DNA of 64,000 nt. It comes from Istiophorus platypterus. Lineage: Eukaryota; Chordata; Actinopteri; Istiophoriformes; Istiophoridae. The stretch is from positions 6,885,911 to 6,949,910 of the forward strand of contig CM029121.1 in the NCBI GenBank assembly GCA_016859345.1. The letters are read 5' to 3'. The translations under genes and the position numbers were made by a program. Positions within the stretch are counted from its first letter, which is position 1. Each line of letters starts with the position of its first letter. The notes under the pieces were generated by a model that did no database searches, was not told the DNA's origin, and was given only the letters and a program-made list of their open reading frames with translations. Shown here in pieces: positions 51,506-61,860 of the stretch.

Positions 51506-52966
51506 ACTTATTCCAGGTTGGAGGACTTTTTTTTTTTTTTTTTGCAGCTTTGCAAACAGAAAGCTGGCTCTTTGTTCCTAAAGTATTTACAGTCTCTGGC
51601 ACTTTGAAAACGTCTGGTTTAAAGCTTTTGACAAGGCCATAACAATTCATTTATGGTCAGCACGCTTATCTAAGAAGTTTTGTTGGGGCACACTATATTA
51701 TGTTGGTCTCCAAACCCAGGATTTTTAAATAAGTCACAGAAAATGTTCTCTGCCAGATCCAGTTTCATCATTTCATCCATAAGCATTTGCAAGAATATCT
51801 TGTAGACTGTAACCAGACAACAGACACACAGAAGCTTCTGGGCTGAAATGATTGATAAAAGTGAAACCAGATGAAAGAAAACTGGCTCCCTTTCTGTTAG
51901 CAAATCCTGCAAAATTCATCCTACAGTAGTAATCTTATACAGCCACAATGTGCGTCTCTGTAATGTCACAAACTAAAAGTAACAACTCTATGGTTCATAT
52001 GTAGAGATAACTATATCTCTCTATACAATATCTACACTAGACCACAATAGGCTCATACCTATATGGGCCAACATAGACAACTATTAACATGCAGTTGTAT
52101 CACTCCAAGTGACATAAGTTTGTGATTTACAATAATCCAGTCCAATCAATGCACTCGGTTGCTCCAAAGGTTATGGTCCACTGAACTGTATATACTAAAT
52201 GAACCTCCCAGGGAGCGCTGGTCAGTCAGGGTGCAGAATGTGCTGTGATGCTGGAATGACCATTAGCAGCTGAGAAACCGGCTCATCTGGATCCACTGAA
52301 TCATGTCCTTATGATGTGTCACTACACGACCACAACTAAAGCCTATTATCGGCTAAAACGCACTCGGCTGTCTGTGAAAAGACGCAGCAGATGAGATTGA
52401 AGAAAACCCATATGTCATGACTGGATTACAGATAAAATGACACATAAGGGGTGGGGGTGTTTTTTTTTTTTTTTAATGGGGGGCAGGGTATGTTGTTTAT
52501 GTGTGCAGCCAACCTTATGCAAGAACTAAAGTAAATCCTCTAGGTATATTATAGGATTATTGCAGGGATATAGTAAATAAAAAAATACTATTTAAGTATG
52601 AAAATGCTGAAATAAGCTAAGCTCCGACTAAGTGCCCCAGATAAGTCCCTATAGCCGCGCTATAAGGACATCATAATGACACAGTAGGAGGGAAAAGAAA
52701 CAGCTTTGTTTATGTCACTAAATTCACTTTTAAGAACAGGTATGTGTTAAGTCACTACAGGAGTAAAACAGGAGTACTGTGGTGGTGTTTTATCTGAGCT
52801 ATACTGGACTGACCCTTGGTTAGTAGGTTGGCCTTCACAGACACAGCCACAAGGCTACATTGTATTTACAAAACTGTATTACAGGCTACAACAGCCAGGG
52901 GCGACTGATGTTTCCATGAAAGAAATTAGCACTTTCATATTTTGAGTCAAAACATACTAAGGCTGC

Positions 52967-53200
52967 AACTAATGATTATTCTCAATAACTAAAAGACCAA
53001 GGAGACATTTTAAAAATGTTTCGTGTTTTCTCTGCACATCAGATAGTTTGTTCAGTGATACAAAACAGAGAAAAGCAAAAAAATCCTACAACCACTGATT
53101 TTAACACTGGCAAACTAAACAATAGCTTGATTAGCAAAATAGCTGCATATTAATTTTCGGCCAAACCAATTAATCCATTAATGGACAGATAGTCTAAGCT
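52967..53200 (+). repeat. Fish repeat family F, copy 2
   Basis: AAGGCTGCAACTAATGATTA, a GACATTTTAAAAATGTTTCG segment, CAGAGAAAAGCAAAAAAATCC, then TTGATTAGCAAAATAGCTGC and AATCCATTAATGGAC. It matches the common ATTAATCG teleost repeat, including the internal AAAGCAGCAAATCCTCAC position. Confidence 0.7.
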
Positions 53201-54011
53201 CTAAAAAAAGAGAGGGCCACTAAGTTATACTGTGGTAATGCAGAAAGAAAAGGATAAGCAGGATTTGTTCATTAGCTGGTAAAATCCTAAAGGGAGTAGT
53301 GGTCACTCATGTGGGAATGTTATCAGTTTTTGTTTAGGCAGGTGGAAATTATTGAATTCCCTGTGTCTACACGGACTAACCTTTCCAGATTGTCATAGTA
53401 GATCTTAGGCTCTCTTATCCTACCCATGGGCATCCATATCCTGCAACTATGTGATAGCAATTACAAATTCCCCCAATCCAAATACCACTGCTAAAATGAA
53501 TAGTGTGTGACTATAACTAAAAGGTTAAATTGATGTTAACATACTTGTTCAAATTTGCTCCAGGAATACTACTTTTATTTCAGTGAGGTCTGGTGACATG
53601 GCCACACCTAAAGTTCACTAATGGTAGCTTATGCAGGAAAAGTAGCAATTTCAAACCAGTTCAGTACACGGCAGAAGAGGAAGTATTGGAACATAAGTGT
53701 GTGGGCAGCAACGGAACAGAACCTATGTGTTTACAACATAATATATGACAAGCCATTGTATAGAATTTAGTTCACACAGTTTCCACACATACCCAGCAGC
53801 GCAGCAAATCACACCTGCATTATATGTTTTGGGTTGTTTTTTTTTTTCGCACATCCTCCCACCCACATAGAGCAACATTAGCGGTTTAAAAAGGTTTGAT
53901 TCTTGGTCACATGTTTGACAAGACCAGGCACAGTTTGGCTATTCAGTCAGGGGTAAGAAAGAAAAAAAATCTACATTAAGTTGCTCTAGGGAATCAGGCC
54001 ACAGCTACAGG

Positions 54012-54012
<1 letters not shown>

Positions 54013-54063
<51 letters not shown>
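54013..54063 (+). repeat. (AT)n microsatellite
   Basis: About 25 AT units about 100 bp downstream (in transcript sense) of exon 2. Confidence 0.97.
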
Positions 54064-54067
<4 letters not shown>

Positions 54068-54165
54068 CGTGTGTTTGTGTGTTGGAAAGAGACAGAAAGA
54101 AAAAGTGAGAGAGGGACATATACACACACCATAGGGTTATTAGACCGTGCTTATTAAAGACTTAC

Positions 54166-54208
54166 TTCATCTGTTTGACGATGGTGCTTTTCCCTGACTC
54201 TCCAGCCC
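54166..54208 (-). CDS. gnao1: gnao1 coding exon 2 (P-loop)
   Basis: This 43-bp exon, the standard size in Gi/o genes, encodes GAGESGKSTIVKQM plus two bases of the next lysine codon. It supplies the nucleotide-binding P-loop (G1 box GxxxxGKS), with the lysine that contacts the GTP phosphates and the serine that coordinates magnesium, and the start of helix alpha1. The acceptor reads ttatccctcAG/GGGCTGG and the donor ATGAA/GTAAG. The phase joins exactly to exon 1 (one base of glycine carried over) and to exon 3 (one base completing Lys54). A long CA repeat (transcript sense) lies 36 nt upstream of the acceptor, so the pyrimidine tract is confined to a short stretch. Too short to be found by an ORF scan; identified from phase, motif and splice sites. 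Confidence 0.96.
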
Positions 54209-54241
54209 CTGAGGGATAAGAGACAAGAAGACAATGTAAAC

Positions 54242-54310
<69 letters not shown>

Positions 54311-55028
54311 CAGCAAGATGGAGACAGAGTGAGAGAGATGAGGGGGTGGGATAAAGAGAGTGAGAAAGAAAGGGAGAATCAGCCTCTTACAAACCAAAGT
54401 GAATAAGAACAGAGGGGTGGAGATAAAAAAAGACAGAGAAAGTGGCTGCACCCTTTCTTCCTCAACATCCTTTTTTTTTTAAATTCCCTCTTTCTATCCT
54501 CCATTTTTTTTTTAACTTGGCAAATCAAGTAGGCTACTTACAAGATCATTTCCTCCGTAAAATTCATTGAATTAGTCACCCACCCCAAAACCAGTGAACA
54601 CCACTGCCTGCGCCCGGCCCTCCATTGCTGCATACTGCCATTTCTTACGGGCAGTTATCACGATCCCACCTTTCACCGACATTACTGACTGTTTCTGCGG
54701 TCTGACACTTCACCCGTCCCCATATTTTTCGATGGATAACATCCTATCCCAGCAGGCAGCCCGACGGTGATGCAATAAGAGAAGCAGGGTGTGTATAGGA
54801 GGCACAGCCGAGCAAATCTTTACCAGATTTCTGTTCTTCTGTTTATATATATATATATTTTTAAGCTTGTGAACGTCTTCTTTTTAACCAGATTTCCACT
54901 ATCTGACCAAGCGCCCCCCGTCCCCACCTCCACCACCGCCACCACCGCGACCACCACACCTTTCCACCCCCCGCCCTGCCCCCGGCGCTGCGGGCCCGGC
55001 GGTGGCGGCGTCCGGCCGCGTCCCTTAC
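54209..55028 (-). other. gnao1: gnao1 intron 1 (820 bp)
   Basis: The GT donor abuts exon 1 at 55028 and the AG acceptor abuts exon 2 at 54209. The first part is GC-rich and belongs to the CpG island. The rest holds a short TA run near 54848-54859, T-rich stretches at 54471-54516, a polypurine/polypyrimidine patch at 54307-54445, and the long TG repeat at 54245-54306. I see no other gene in it. Confidence 0.93.
54245..54306 (+). repeat. (GT)n microsatellite next to the exon 2 acceptor
   Basis: Thirty-one perfect GT units on the + strand. In the gnao1 transcript this is (CA)31, ending 36 nt before exon 2. Confidence 0.98.
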
Positions 55029-55146
55029 CGAGCAGCAGCAGCTTGACATCCTTGGCCGCGGTGAGACCGTCCTCCTTCAGGTTTTTCTCGATGGCTTTGC
55101 TCCGGTCCAGAGCCGCCCTCTCCTCTGCGCTCAGGGTACATCCCAT
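55029..55146 (-). CDS. gnao1: gnao1 coding exon 1 (G protein alpha-o, residues 1-39)
   Basis: Encodes the N terminus of the G protein alpha-o subunit, a membrane-attached GTPase abundant in neurons that couples receptors to inhibition of calcium channels and other effectors with Gbeta-gamma. The protein begins MGCTLSAEERAALDRSKAIE: Gly2 and Cys3 form the myristoylation and palmitoylation site of the Gi/o class, followed by the alphaN helix and the beta1 strand ending in KLLLLG. Residues such as SKAIEKNLKEDG match alpha-o rather than alpha-i. The ATG at 55146 is the first in-frame ATG after an in-frame TGA at 55356, has A at -3 and G at +4, and is required for the lipidation motif. The exon is 118 bp, the usual Gi/o length, ending mid-codon in CTCG with donor GTAAGG. 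Next exon: 54208-54166. Confidence 0.97.
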
Positions 55147-55406
55147 GGTTAGAGAACACAGCTTGATAGCGTTGCCGGTACCGAGATCCACGGGGAAACA
55201 AACAAAAAAAAAACAAAAAAACGGGGGGGGGGCAATAAAGAGGTGGTTTCGGCGGAATCTGTGCGTGGAAACAAAAGCTGGCTGCAAATGCTCCGTCTCC
55301 GTCCGGGTCGATTTCCTCCTGTGCGCTGTGCCTCGACCCCTCTGCGGTCCCGGTCAGTGTCTCTCCGCCGCTGCTCCCTCTGTCTCAAGCCGGAGCCTCG
55401 GCGCCG

Positions 55407-55415
55407 TTAAAGCAT
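55407..55415 (-). other. Candidate minimal upstream ORF (ATG-CTT-TAA)
   Basis: A two-codon upstream ORF about 270 nt before the gnao1 ATG. Its start context is weak (T at -3). A 5' UTR longer than about 270 nt would include it. Confidence 0.35.
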
Positions 55416-55696
55416 TTAAATCACGGACCCGCTCGCTTCGATCCGCGGCGCGAAGGGAAAAGGAGCGACGGCGCGATGAAGCCTCCGCAGCTCGGACGCG
55501 GTTCGTTTCTCAAGCGGCGGCGTCGGCGGTGGTCCGTCCGTCCGTCCGTCCGTACTCCGCGTCTGTGTTCTGGCTTTTGTTTTTTGTTTTTTGTTTGTTT
55601 GTTTGTTTGTTTTAGCGTGCGTATCTGTGCGTTGTCCTTCCCCGTCGGTAAATCACGGCGCGGGTTCTCTGGCTCTCCGCTCGTCGACAGTGCGTG

Positions 55697-55729
55697 TTAC
55701 TGGGCGGCGGCGGTGAGCTGCTCCGGCAT
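55697..55729 (-). other. Candidate upstream ORF (10 codons) in the gnao1 5' UTR
   Basis: ATG at 55729-55727 with G at -3 opens ten codons (MPEQLTAAAQ) and a TAA at 55699-55697. It lies about 580 nt before the gnao1 ATG and ends well before it. It matters only if the transcript starts above 55730, which is not known. Confidence 0.35.
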
Positions 55730-55782
55730 CGCTCGGTTCTCACGGCGGCTCACGGTCGGACCTTCCTCCGTCGGGCTCCTCC

Positions 55783-55812
55783 GGGGCGGGCGGGCGGGCG
55801 GCGGCGGCGGGG
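55783..55812 (+). promoter_or_regulatory. GC-box cluster with G-quadruplex-capable G-runs
   Basis: Four runs of three or more G separated by single C residues (55783 to 55799), followed by GGC triplets and a final G4 run. It contains the Sp/KLF-type GGGGCGGG box. The G-rich strand is the + strand, which is the template strand for gnao1 if transcription starts further upstream. Confidence 0.5.
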
Positions 55813-55896
55813 ACTCGCTGTGTAACGCTACTGCCTCCCGGTAGCTCCGGTGGGGGCTCGGTCCTGCCTCAGCTCACTCGCTCAATTGCAGGTTGC

Positions 55897-55904
55897 TGAC
55901 GTCA
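55897..55904. promoter_or_regulatory. Perfect CRE palindrome TGACGTCA
   Basis: The eight-base full cAMP-response element TGACGTCA sits about 750 bp upstream of the gnao1 start codon, at the distal edge of the CpG island. CREB/ATF factors bind this site. Function here is inferred from the motif and its position only. Confidence 0.5.
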
Positions 55905-56289
55905 AAACAGCGAAAGAGAAGAGGAGGAAAAAAAAAAAAGAAAAGGGAAGAAACGGGGAGAGAGCGACCGGGCTCCCGGTGGCGCGGCCTGGTGGTGCAC
56001 CGGCTCCACGGCTCCGTTACCGGGCTTTTATTAAACAAATGTCCCAAAAAAGTGTCCAAAAACACACTTTCCCGACGGGGCCAAGGCCAAAACACCTCCG
56101 GGCTTTTAGCTAGCGTTAGCAGCCAGAGAGGCCAGGCTCGGGAACTGGCGATGTTTCTGTCAGAGCATCTGATCGGTCCCTCGGCCTGGAAGTGGGCAGA
56201 TATTTCATCCATGAACAAATAACATAATAAAATAACAGAAAGTGTTTGGCGATTGAGTTAAGGTTCGTTAAAGTTGTCCTCGTTTAGCG

Positions 56290-56650
56290 ATATACGTCCA
56301 CCACGTTAGTCCAGACTGAAACATCTCAACAACTTCTGGATTCATGTTCCATGAAATTTGGCGCAGACATTCAACCTCAGGAAAAAAATAGCAATAACCG
56401 GGAAAAATAGCAATAACTTTCGTGATCCCCTTACTGGCCACGTACCTTTATCATCAGGTCAACATTATGTTTGTCCAGCACTTTGTTTTATAGATGCCTT
56501 TAAATCTAACATTACCTCCATCGGCCCCAGCTATTCTTTATGATTATGGTTGGTATTAGCATGCTAACACGCTAAACTAAGACTTGGTGAACATGTTAAC
56601 ATGCTGGTATTAGCATTTAGCTGGAGCCACTGATGCGTCTATGCGACCTC
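56290..56650 (+). repeat. Fish repeat family A, copy beside the CpG island
   Basis: CAGACTGAAACATCTCAACA, CTTCTGGATTCATGTTCCAT, TTCGTGATCCCCTTACTGGC, TTAGCATGCTAACACGCTAA, GACTTGGTGAACATGTTAAC and TTAGCATTTAGCTGG in order. The start and the palindromic tail are both present. Confidence 0.7.
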
Positions 56651-57240
56651 ACAGAGCCACTTGCATTATTTTTCTGTCCTTGTTAAAAATAGTCGGTCAT
56701 TTGTACATGTCACAGTAGAACAGGTGCACATCATTGAATTAATGATGACTGGATTTATAATATTTCACTCTCATTTTGTTGTGACCTTGTATTTATACCA
56801 CCATAAACATTCACCTCAGAAATTCTGTCATTAAATTTGTGTAGTATTCATTTTTTTGGTAGCTCGATGTCTTGACATTTTTAATATTCCAGGGCAGAGT
56901 TCCTCTTTTATGTAAATTACACCGAGTTCATTTGGCCTTGTTATCGATAGCGGTCTGTTACAATCATGATGACAAAGCTGTATCATCTTTTTCTTCTCAA
57001 AAGGTCCTGAATTGGCCTTTAATCAGGGCAATATGATATTATCAGATTACTTTAAGGCAATGCCTTCTGTATATTAAGGGCAATTAGAGACATACTGTAT
57101 AATGTCACAAATGTATGGATGACCATAATGAGTTGTTGTCTCCATACAATCATCCTATTCATTTTGTTCACCATATGTAAAAAAGAGAGCCAGATTCTCC
57201 AGGGTTAGTGTGGTTGGGTTAATACTAAGATTTCTATCTT

Positions 57241-57241
<1 letters not shown>

Positions 57242-57277
<36 letters not shown>
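57242..57277 (+). repeat. (ATC)n microsatellite
   Basis: About twelve ATC units. On the other strand it encodes a spurious run of Met. Confidence 0.97.
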
Positions 57278-59401
57278 GATGTCAGCAACACAGAGAATCT
57301 GACATGAAAAATAATTTTCATTACATGCAAACCCAACTGCAGGTTTTTTGAGTAGGTCTCAGCTGTGGTGGAAAGTGGTAAAATATAGCTAATAATAGTA
57401 ATTAAAAAAAGATTTAAAAACCAATGTAATAAAATCTGGGGATGCAAATATCATGGATGATTTTCCAATTGAATCAAGTGACAGGAGCACATTAATCACC
57501 CATGATACACTGATAATATCCACAGTTATGTAATTACTCCACCGATACCTTAAACCGCAAGACCCTTCTATTTGCACAAGAACATCCATGGCGTCTTCGA
57601 TCGTCTTTCACGGGAAGAATTTGAGTAACCAATCAGTGTCACAAGTAACGATGCCACTGAACTCTAACCTACACTGTAAGAGTTTACAAAATGTCAAACA
57701 GTGGAGTTCATGAGTACTTTTCCTTTTCCATAATTGTTTGGTACTGTAAATCAAACAGTATGACATAGGCAATATTTAGTGCTATGACAGAAGCTCTAGG
57801 AACAGCAATATGACTGTAAATAAAAATCCACAAATGTAAATTATCTTTAAGTATGTATGTAACGTACTCTTCAAGTCCCCTTACCAGCTAGCACCTTGAC
57901 TATGACTTTGACTTCTGTTGTGAAACTGGACTTTAAAACAAATAAACAAGGTATTGCTTATGAGAGCACTCCCCACTTTGTAAATGTCTTTTAAACTAAT
58001 CATCAGAGCCCATGTACAGTATGTCTAATGCCGTTTTTTAATGACAAAATGAGACAACAGCCGTTCAATCTCAGCCTTCTTTTTGTAAAAACAACAAGAC
58101 AAATGTACTGTCTTTCATTGATTTAGGGGAACCATTATCTCACTGGATACAGTAATGGCTAATGATTGTTGGCTGTATCTGGCGCCCAACCGACAGTATC
58201 AGTGAAACTTGGATTTTACTGGTCCATCAGCACTGTCTCGATTTTTTATTTCTGTGGCATCACAAAAGATGGAATCTGTGGACACAAGAGCTTAATTCCC
58301 TTGATGAAATGTTTAGTGGACTCTTTTATAGCCTGGCATGATCTATATCCATTTAGGTCAATTATCAACTTTAGAAAACAAGTTAGAGCTAAGAATGTTC
58401 TGTGTGGTTGATTCATCCATTGTTAATAATTTCAAATCCAAAGGAAGAGGAATTATTTCATTAAATTCTGCATCCATTCAGTCAATGGGGCGGGTCAGTT
58501 TTAGCCAAAACAAAATACTTAGTTTTTAACAGCAAATATACAGATATCCATATGTTTTAATCAACTTTTTTAAACATTTAAACATGAATTCTCACAACAC
58601 TCAAAACTGTATTGTATTCTCTTTTATACTAATTTTACATTTTCTCATACAAGAATGCATTGCTGTGCTTTTACTGTAAACAATACTACAAATATCTATT
58701 ATTATCAAATAAGAAAAATTGTAGCCAGGCAGCAGTTAACATTATGTTAAATATTTTTGGGTTAGGTTGTGTTTTTTTGGAGGGGTTAATTTTGATTTAA
58801 TACAAACAACAATGGCCTGTTTGAGTCAATGCCCAAAATCTTTCATATGTTTTGGACAAGAAAAAAGGAAATTATTGTTTTTAGCACCTAGTTCTGTGGA
58901 TCTGTGCAGCTTTTAGTTCATTGTTTTGATTTTCTAGATTTCACATAGACTAAACAGTGGGGTTCAGTGTCAGAGCTCACATCTGTCCCCACACACGAAG
59001 CCCTCAGCAGCTGTTTCCTGCACACACACTCAAACAAGCTAAGTATGTGCTGCCCTGCCCAGCATGAAATGGCAGTGAGCCACTGTGAGCAAGTGGCTTG
59101 CGCAGGAAGTCAAGCATCAACCATTTCCTAACCGGTGCAGTAGTGGGGGAAACAGAAACAAAACCAAAATGACTATAGTCCCACACATCCATTGTATCAC
59201 TCTTTCATTGTATGACACAGAATAACGGATGTTATGGACTTTTTTAGCTACTGAATATGCAAAACACTGCTTAATATTGAATATCCAAAAGTGACCACTA
59301 TTTACCTCTTGCCAGTCAGGGTGACTACACAAGCTGTCAATCTGTCAATCCACTTCATTCTCACGCAGCCATAACATGGTGCACATTTAGGCTGCATTTG
59401 T

Positions 59402-59796
59402 GGTAACACTTTAACTGCTTAACTACTACTTTAAGTCCGCCTATCTAGTATTTCTAAGCAATATATAAGATTTTAATTAATTGCTTATAACAAACTGTAA
59501 TGTAGTTTGCAGCTGTATGAAGCTGTATGACATTATGACATATCATTATTATTTTACATTATAACAATGGTGTTTTGGTGTTTTGTTTATATAGTCAATC
59601 ATTATCTGTTTATATAACAGCCTCCACCTGGGCTCCCACAGAAGAAATTATAGTTGTTTACAAATGGATTAATAAACACTCATATCTGCTTACAGCACCA
59701 TTATAGTTTGTTACAAACATTCATTGAATGTTTAGTTTTGAGTCATCCTATTTAGCTTATGAGTGGCAAATAGGGAGACTCACGTAAAGTGTTATC
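59402..59796. mobile_element. MITE-like element with GGTAACACTTTA termini
   Basis: The left end GGTAACACTTTAA and right end TAAAGTGTTATC are near-perfect terminal inverted repeats enclosing about 370 bp of AT-rich, non-coding sequence. I recognise the GTAACACTTTA terminus from abundant non-autonomous DNA transposons in fish. No transposase. Target-site duplication not evident. Confidence 0.6.
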
Positions 59797-59900
59797 TGAA
59801 AAAAGGGGCATCTCCCTGGACTGCAAATAACCCCTGATCCCCAATGATGATGGTATGTTACTTCTGCTTCATGAGTACACAGAGTTATACTTTACAGTAG

Positions 59901-59988
59901 TATATATATATATATATATATATATATTTTTTTATATATTTTTTTTTAATTAATTTATTTTTTTAATTTTATATATATATATATTTTT
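59901..59988. repeat. 88-bp pure A/T tract
   Basis: It contains two TA dinucleotide runs separated by T-runs and a TTAATTAATTTA segment. There is no G or C across the stretch. Likely easily unwound DNA. Confidence 0.95.
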
Positions 59989-60419
59989 CCCCTGTTAAAA
60001 CACTTCCAATTCACAAGAGCTATACCCAAGCGAGGTGCTTGATACTTAGGCCAGATTTGGAGTAGGTTATCATATTAAAAAACTCACAAAAAACCAGAAG
60101 CAATAACAGCGGATCCAAACACGTGTGTCTCAGCTGCCTATTCAGAGTGAGCAGTCTTTTCTGTGAGGCAGTCTAAACATAACCTTACTGTATCAGCTGA
60201 TAGGAGCTGACAACCCATTTTGACCACAAGTTGTTTGTCTTAAGGAACATATCCATGGTCAAGATTTTGGAAAAGAAATATTTTTATACATTTGGCATTT
60301 GACACAGACTTTAAGATACTGTCAACATTAAGCATTCTTACTGGAAATTTTTGGGGGAAATAAACTTGATTGTTTGTTTCCTTGCCAGTTAGGTTAAAAG
60401 CTCAACATTCTCATATGCC

Positions 60420-60600
60420 AGGACATGGCTAGCCTGTTTTACCCTGAATACAGGGAGAAACATCTTGCTTGGCTCTAGGCAGAAGCTAAAAAAGAAATCA
60501 CATACCAGCACCTCCAAAGCTCAGTGGTAAGATATATTATCTCACTGCTTTATCTGGGTGTGATTTTGTGCAAGCAATAACTTCCTGGTTACTTGTTATC
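60420..60600 (+). repeat. Fish repeat family C, eroded copy
   Basis: GGCTAGCCTGTTTTACCCTG, then CATACCAGCACCTCCAAAGC and GTGTGATTTTGTGCAAGCAA recall the second half of the family seen at 35870-36200. It abuts the inverted family E copy. Confidence 0.5.
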
Positions 60601-60960
60601 AACAGTTGTTGAAGAAGTTTAAATCTTTAACAAGTAAAAGTTATGTCAAAATATGTAATGTAAAAATACTCTGTTAAAAGTAAAAATCCAGCATGAAAAA
60701 TCCTAAGTATTAGCAGCAAAATGTTGTTAAAGTATTAAGTAAAAGTACTGGTTTGGTCGCTCTTACTGATCTATTATTATAAATGACATCATTAGATGAT
60801 TATTACTGAAGCATCAGTGTGTAAGCAGCATGTTACTGTTGTAGGTGCTTGAGGTGTTGGTAGTCTGAATTACTTTAAAAAGAGTTCATTATAAAAAGAA
60901 ACCAGATCATGAGATGGGGCATCATCAGATGATTAATGGGAGAGGAGAGTGTCTGACACA
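60600..60960 (-). repeat. Fish repeat family E, inverted copy
   Basis: GTAAAAATACTCTGTTAAAA, AAGTAAAAATCCAGCATG, AAGTAAAAGTACTGGTTTGG, AATGACATCATTAGATGATT, ACTGAAGCATCAGTGTGTAA and GCAGCATGTTACTGTTGTAG. This is the reverse orientation of the family at 45685-46180 and better preserved in its middle. Confidence 0.7.
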
Positions 60961-61466
60961 CAAATCTGTTTTCATTTTTTTGAATTTTTTTCTAATCTTT
61001 GGTGAGATATTGGATCATTTTAAACATTTATTGAAATGAAACCACGTGAGAAGTTTAGAGGGGAATAATCACTATATGGTGGAACTGTTAACAACTCACA
61101 GGTATCCTTTTGTAATTCAACAGAAGCCAAAAATGATTGGAAGGAACCGGGTTAATGTAAGTTATATAGCGCAGAAACTAAAATGAAAAAATGTCCTTTT
61201 TTTGCAGTATAACATTTTTAAACAGCTCATTCTGCATCTATAGCATTCATGAGCCTGATCATGAGCTATTTGGGAAGAATCTCATATCGGCACCATGTAC
61301 ATGGACTTCCACTATTAAAGTGTCCTATTTATCTACAGTATGTGGCATACTCCATATTCACTGATACTAGAGTGGTAGTGTTGCGCCTTCTTTCTCTTTC
61401 CTTCCTTTGTCACATCTAGTCCGTCCGTTAAACACTACAGGCTGTGGTTGATGTTACACAAGCAGC

Positions 61467-61520
61467 ACACACACACACACACACGCATGCAAGCACACAC
61501 ACACACACACACAAACACAC
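61467..61520 (+). repeat. Interrupted (CA)n tract
   Basis: Two short CA runs joined by ACGCATGCAAGC. Confidence 0.93.
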
Positions 61521-61689
61521 ACGCACTATCAACTGTGATATGATGCAAGTCTTCCGAGCAGAATGTAAGAACTGAGCTGTTGCCTCAGACTAAGGGTGGG
61601 ATCCAATGGTAGAGGACTTAAAACAGAAGAATCTAGAATCACATTCAGAAAGCTCATTCCTCTGCCAAGGCAAAAATGCCCTTTATCAC

Positions 61690-61860
61690 AATGTTAAGTA
61701 AAATTAAATAAAAAAAACCAACAACAACTTCCTGGATCCACCCCTGTAACCAGATTTGAGCCAGAATGTAACAGAAATAAACAAACTATAAAAAAAAATA
61801 AACCCACAAAGAGACATGGCTAAAAACACAACCTCCTTGGAGGATGTAACTAAAGGTATA
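61690..61860 (-). repeat. Fish repeat family B, copy 3
   Basis: AACCAACAACAACTTCCTGG, GAAATAAACAAACTATAAAA, AGACATGGCTAAAAACACAA and CCTCCTTGGAGGATGTAAC parallel the copy at 2040-2255. Confidence 0.5.

Larger units (their letters stand above)
34458..54165 (-). other. gnao1: gnao1 intron 2 (about 19.7 kb)
   Basis: It lies between exon 2 (donor GTAAG) and exon 3 (acceptor tttAG). It contains no convincing exon or RNA gene. Named repeats within it are listed separately: copies near 35870, 38390, 40780, 43585, 45690, 48435, 49455, 51225 and 52967, plus microsatellites. Unassigned stretches longer than 300 bp (34640-35870, 36720-38390, 41130-43580, 46190-47880, 53210-54000) are AT-rich single-copy-looking DNA in which I see only scattered homopolymers, pyrimidine-rich patches (47500-48080) and the hairpin at 46461-46499. 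Confidence 0.9.
54890..56130 (-). promoter_or_regulatory. gnao1: CpG island with gnao1 promoter and 5' UTR
   Basis: This is the only GC- and CpG-rich stretch in an otherwise AT-rich window. It spans coding exon 1, its donor and about 1 kb upstream. Features visible: GC-boxes and G-runs near 55783-55812, a full CRE palindrome at 55897-55904, CCGT tandem units near 55533-55552, a GTTT repeat near 55580-55612 (AAAC in transcript sense), and a G-run near 55223-55231. No TATA box is apparent at a sensible place, which suits a CpG-island promoter. The transcription start is not determinable by eye; it should lie between about 55360 and 55950. Confidence 0.8.

Noticed and set aside
54820..55287. N-terminal extension of the gnao1 exon 1 frame up to 55287
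   Set aside because: The apparent start there is TTG, not ATG; an in-frame TGA lies at 55356-55354; and an extension would destroy the MGC lipidation site. The frame also reads past the exon 1 donor.
54791..55615. 274-residue open frame on the + strand across the CpG island
   Set aside because: It lies opposite the gnao1 exon 1, is made of low-complexity Pro/Ser/Arg sequence from GC-rich DNA, and has no domain. Stop-poor GC-rich sequence explains its length.
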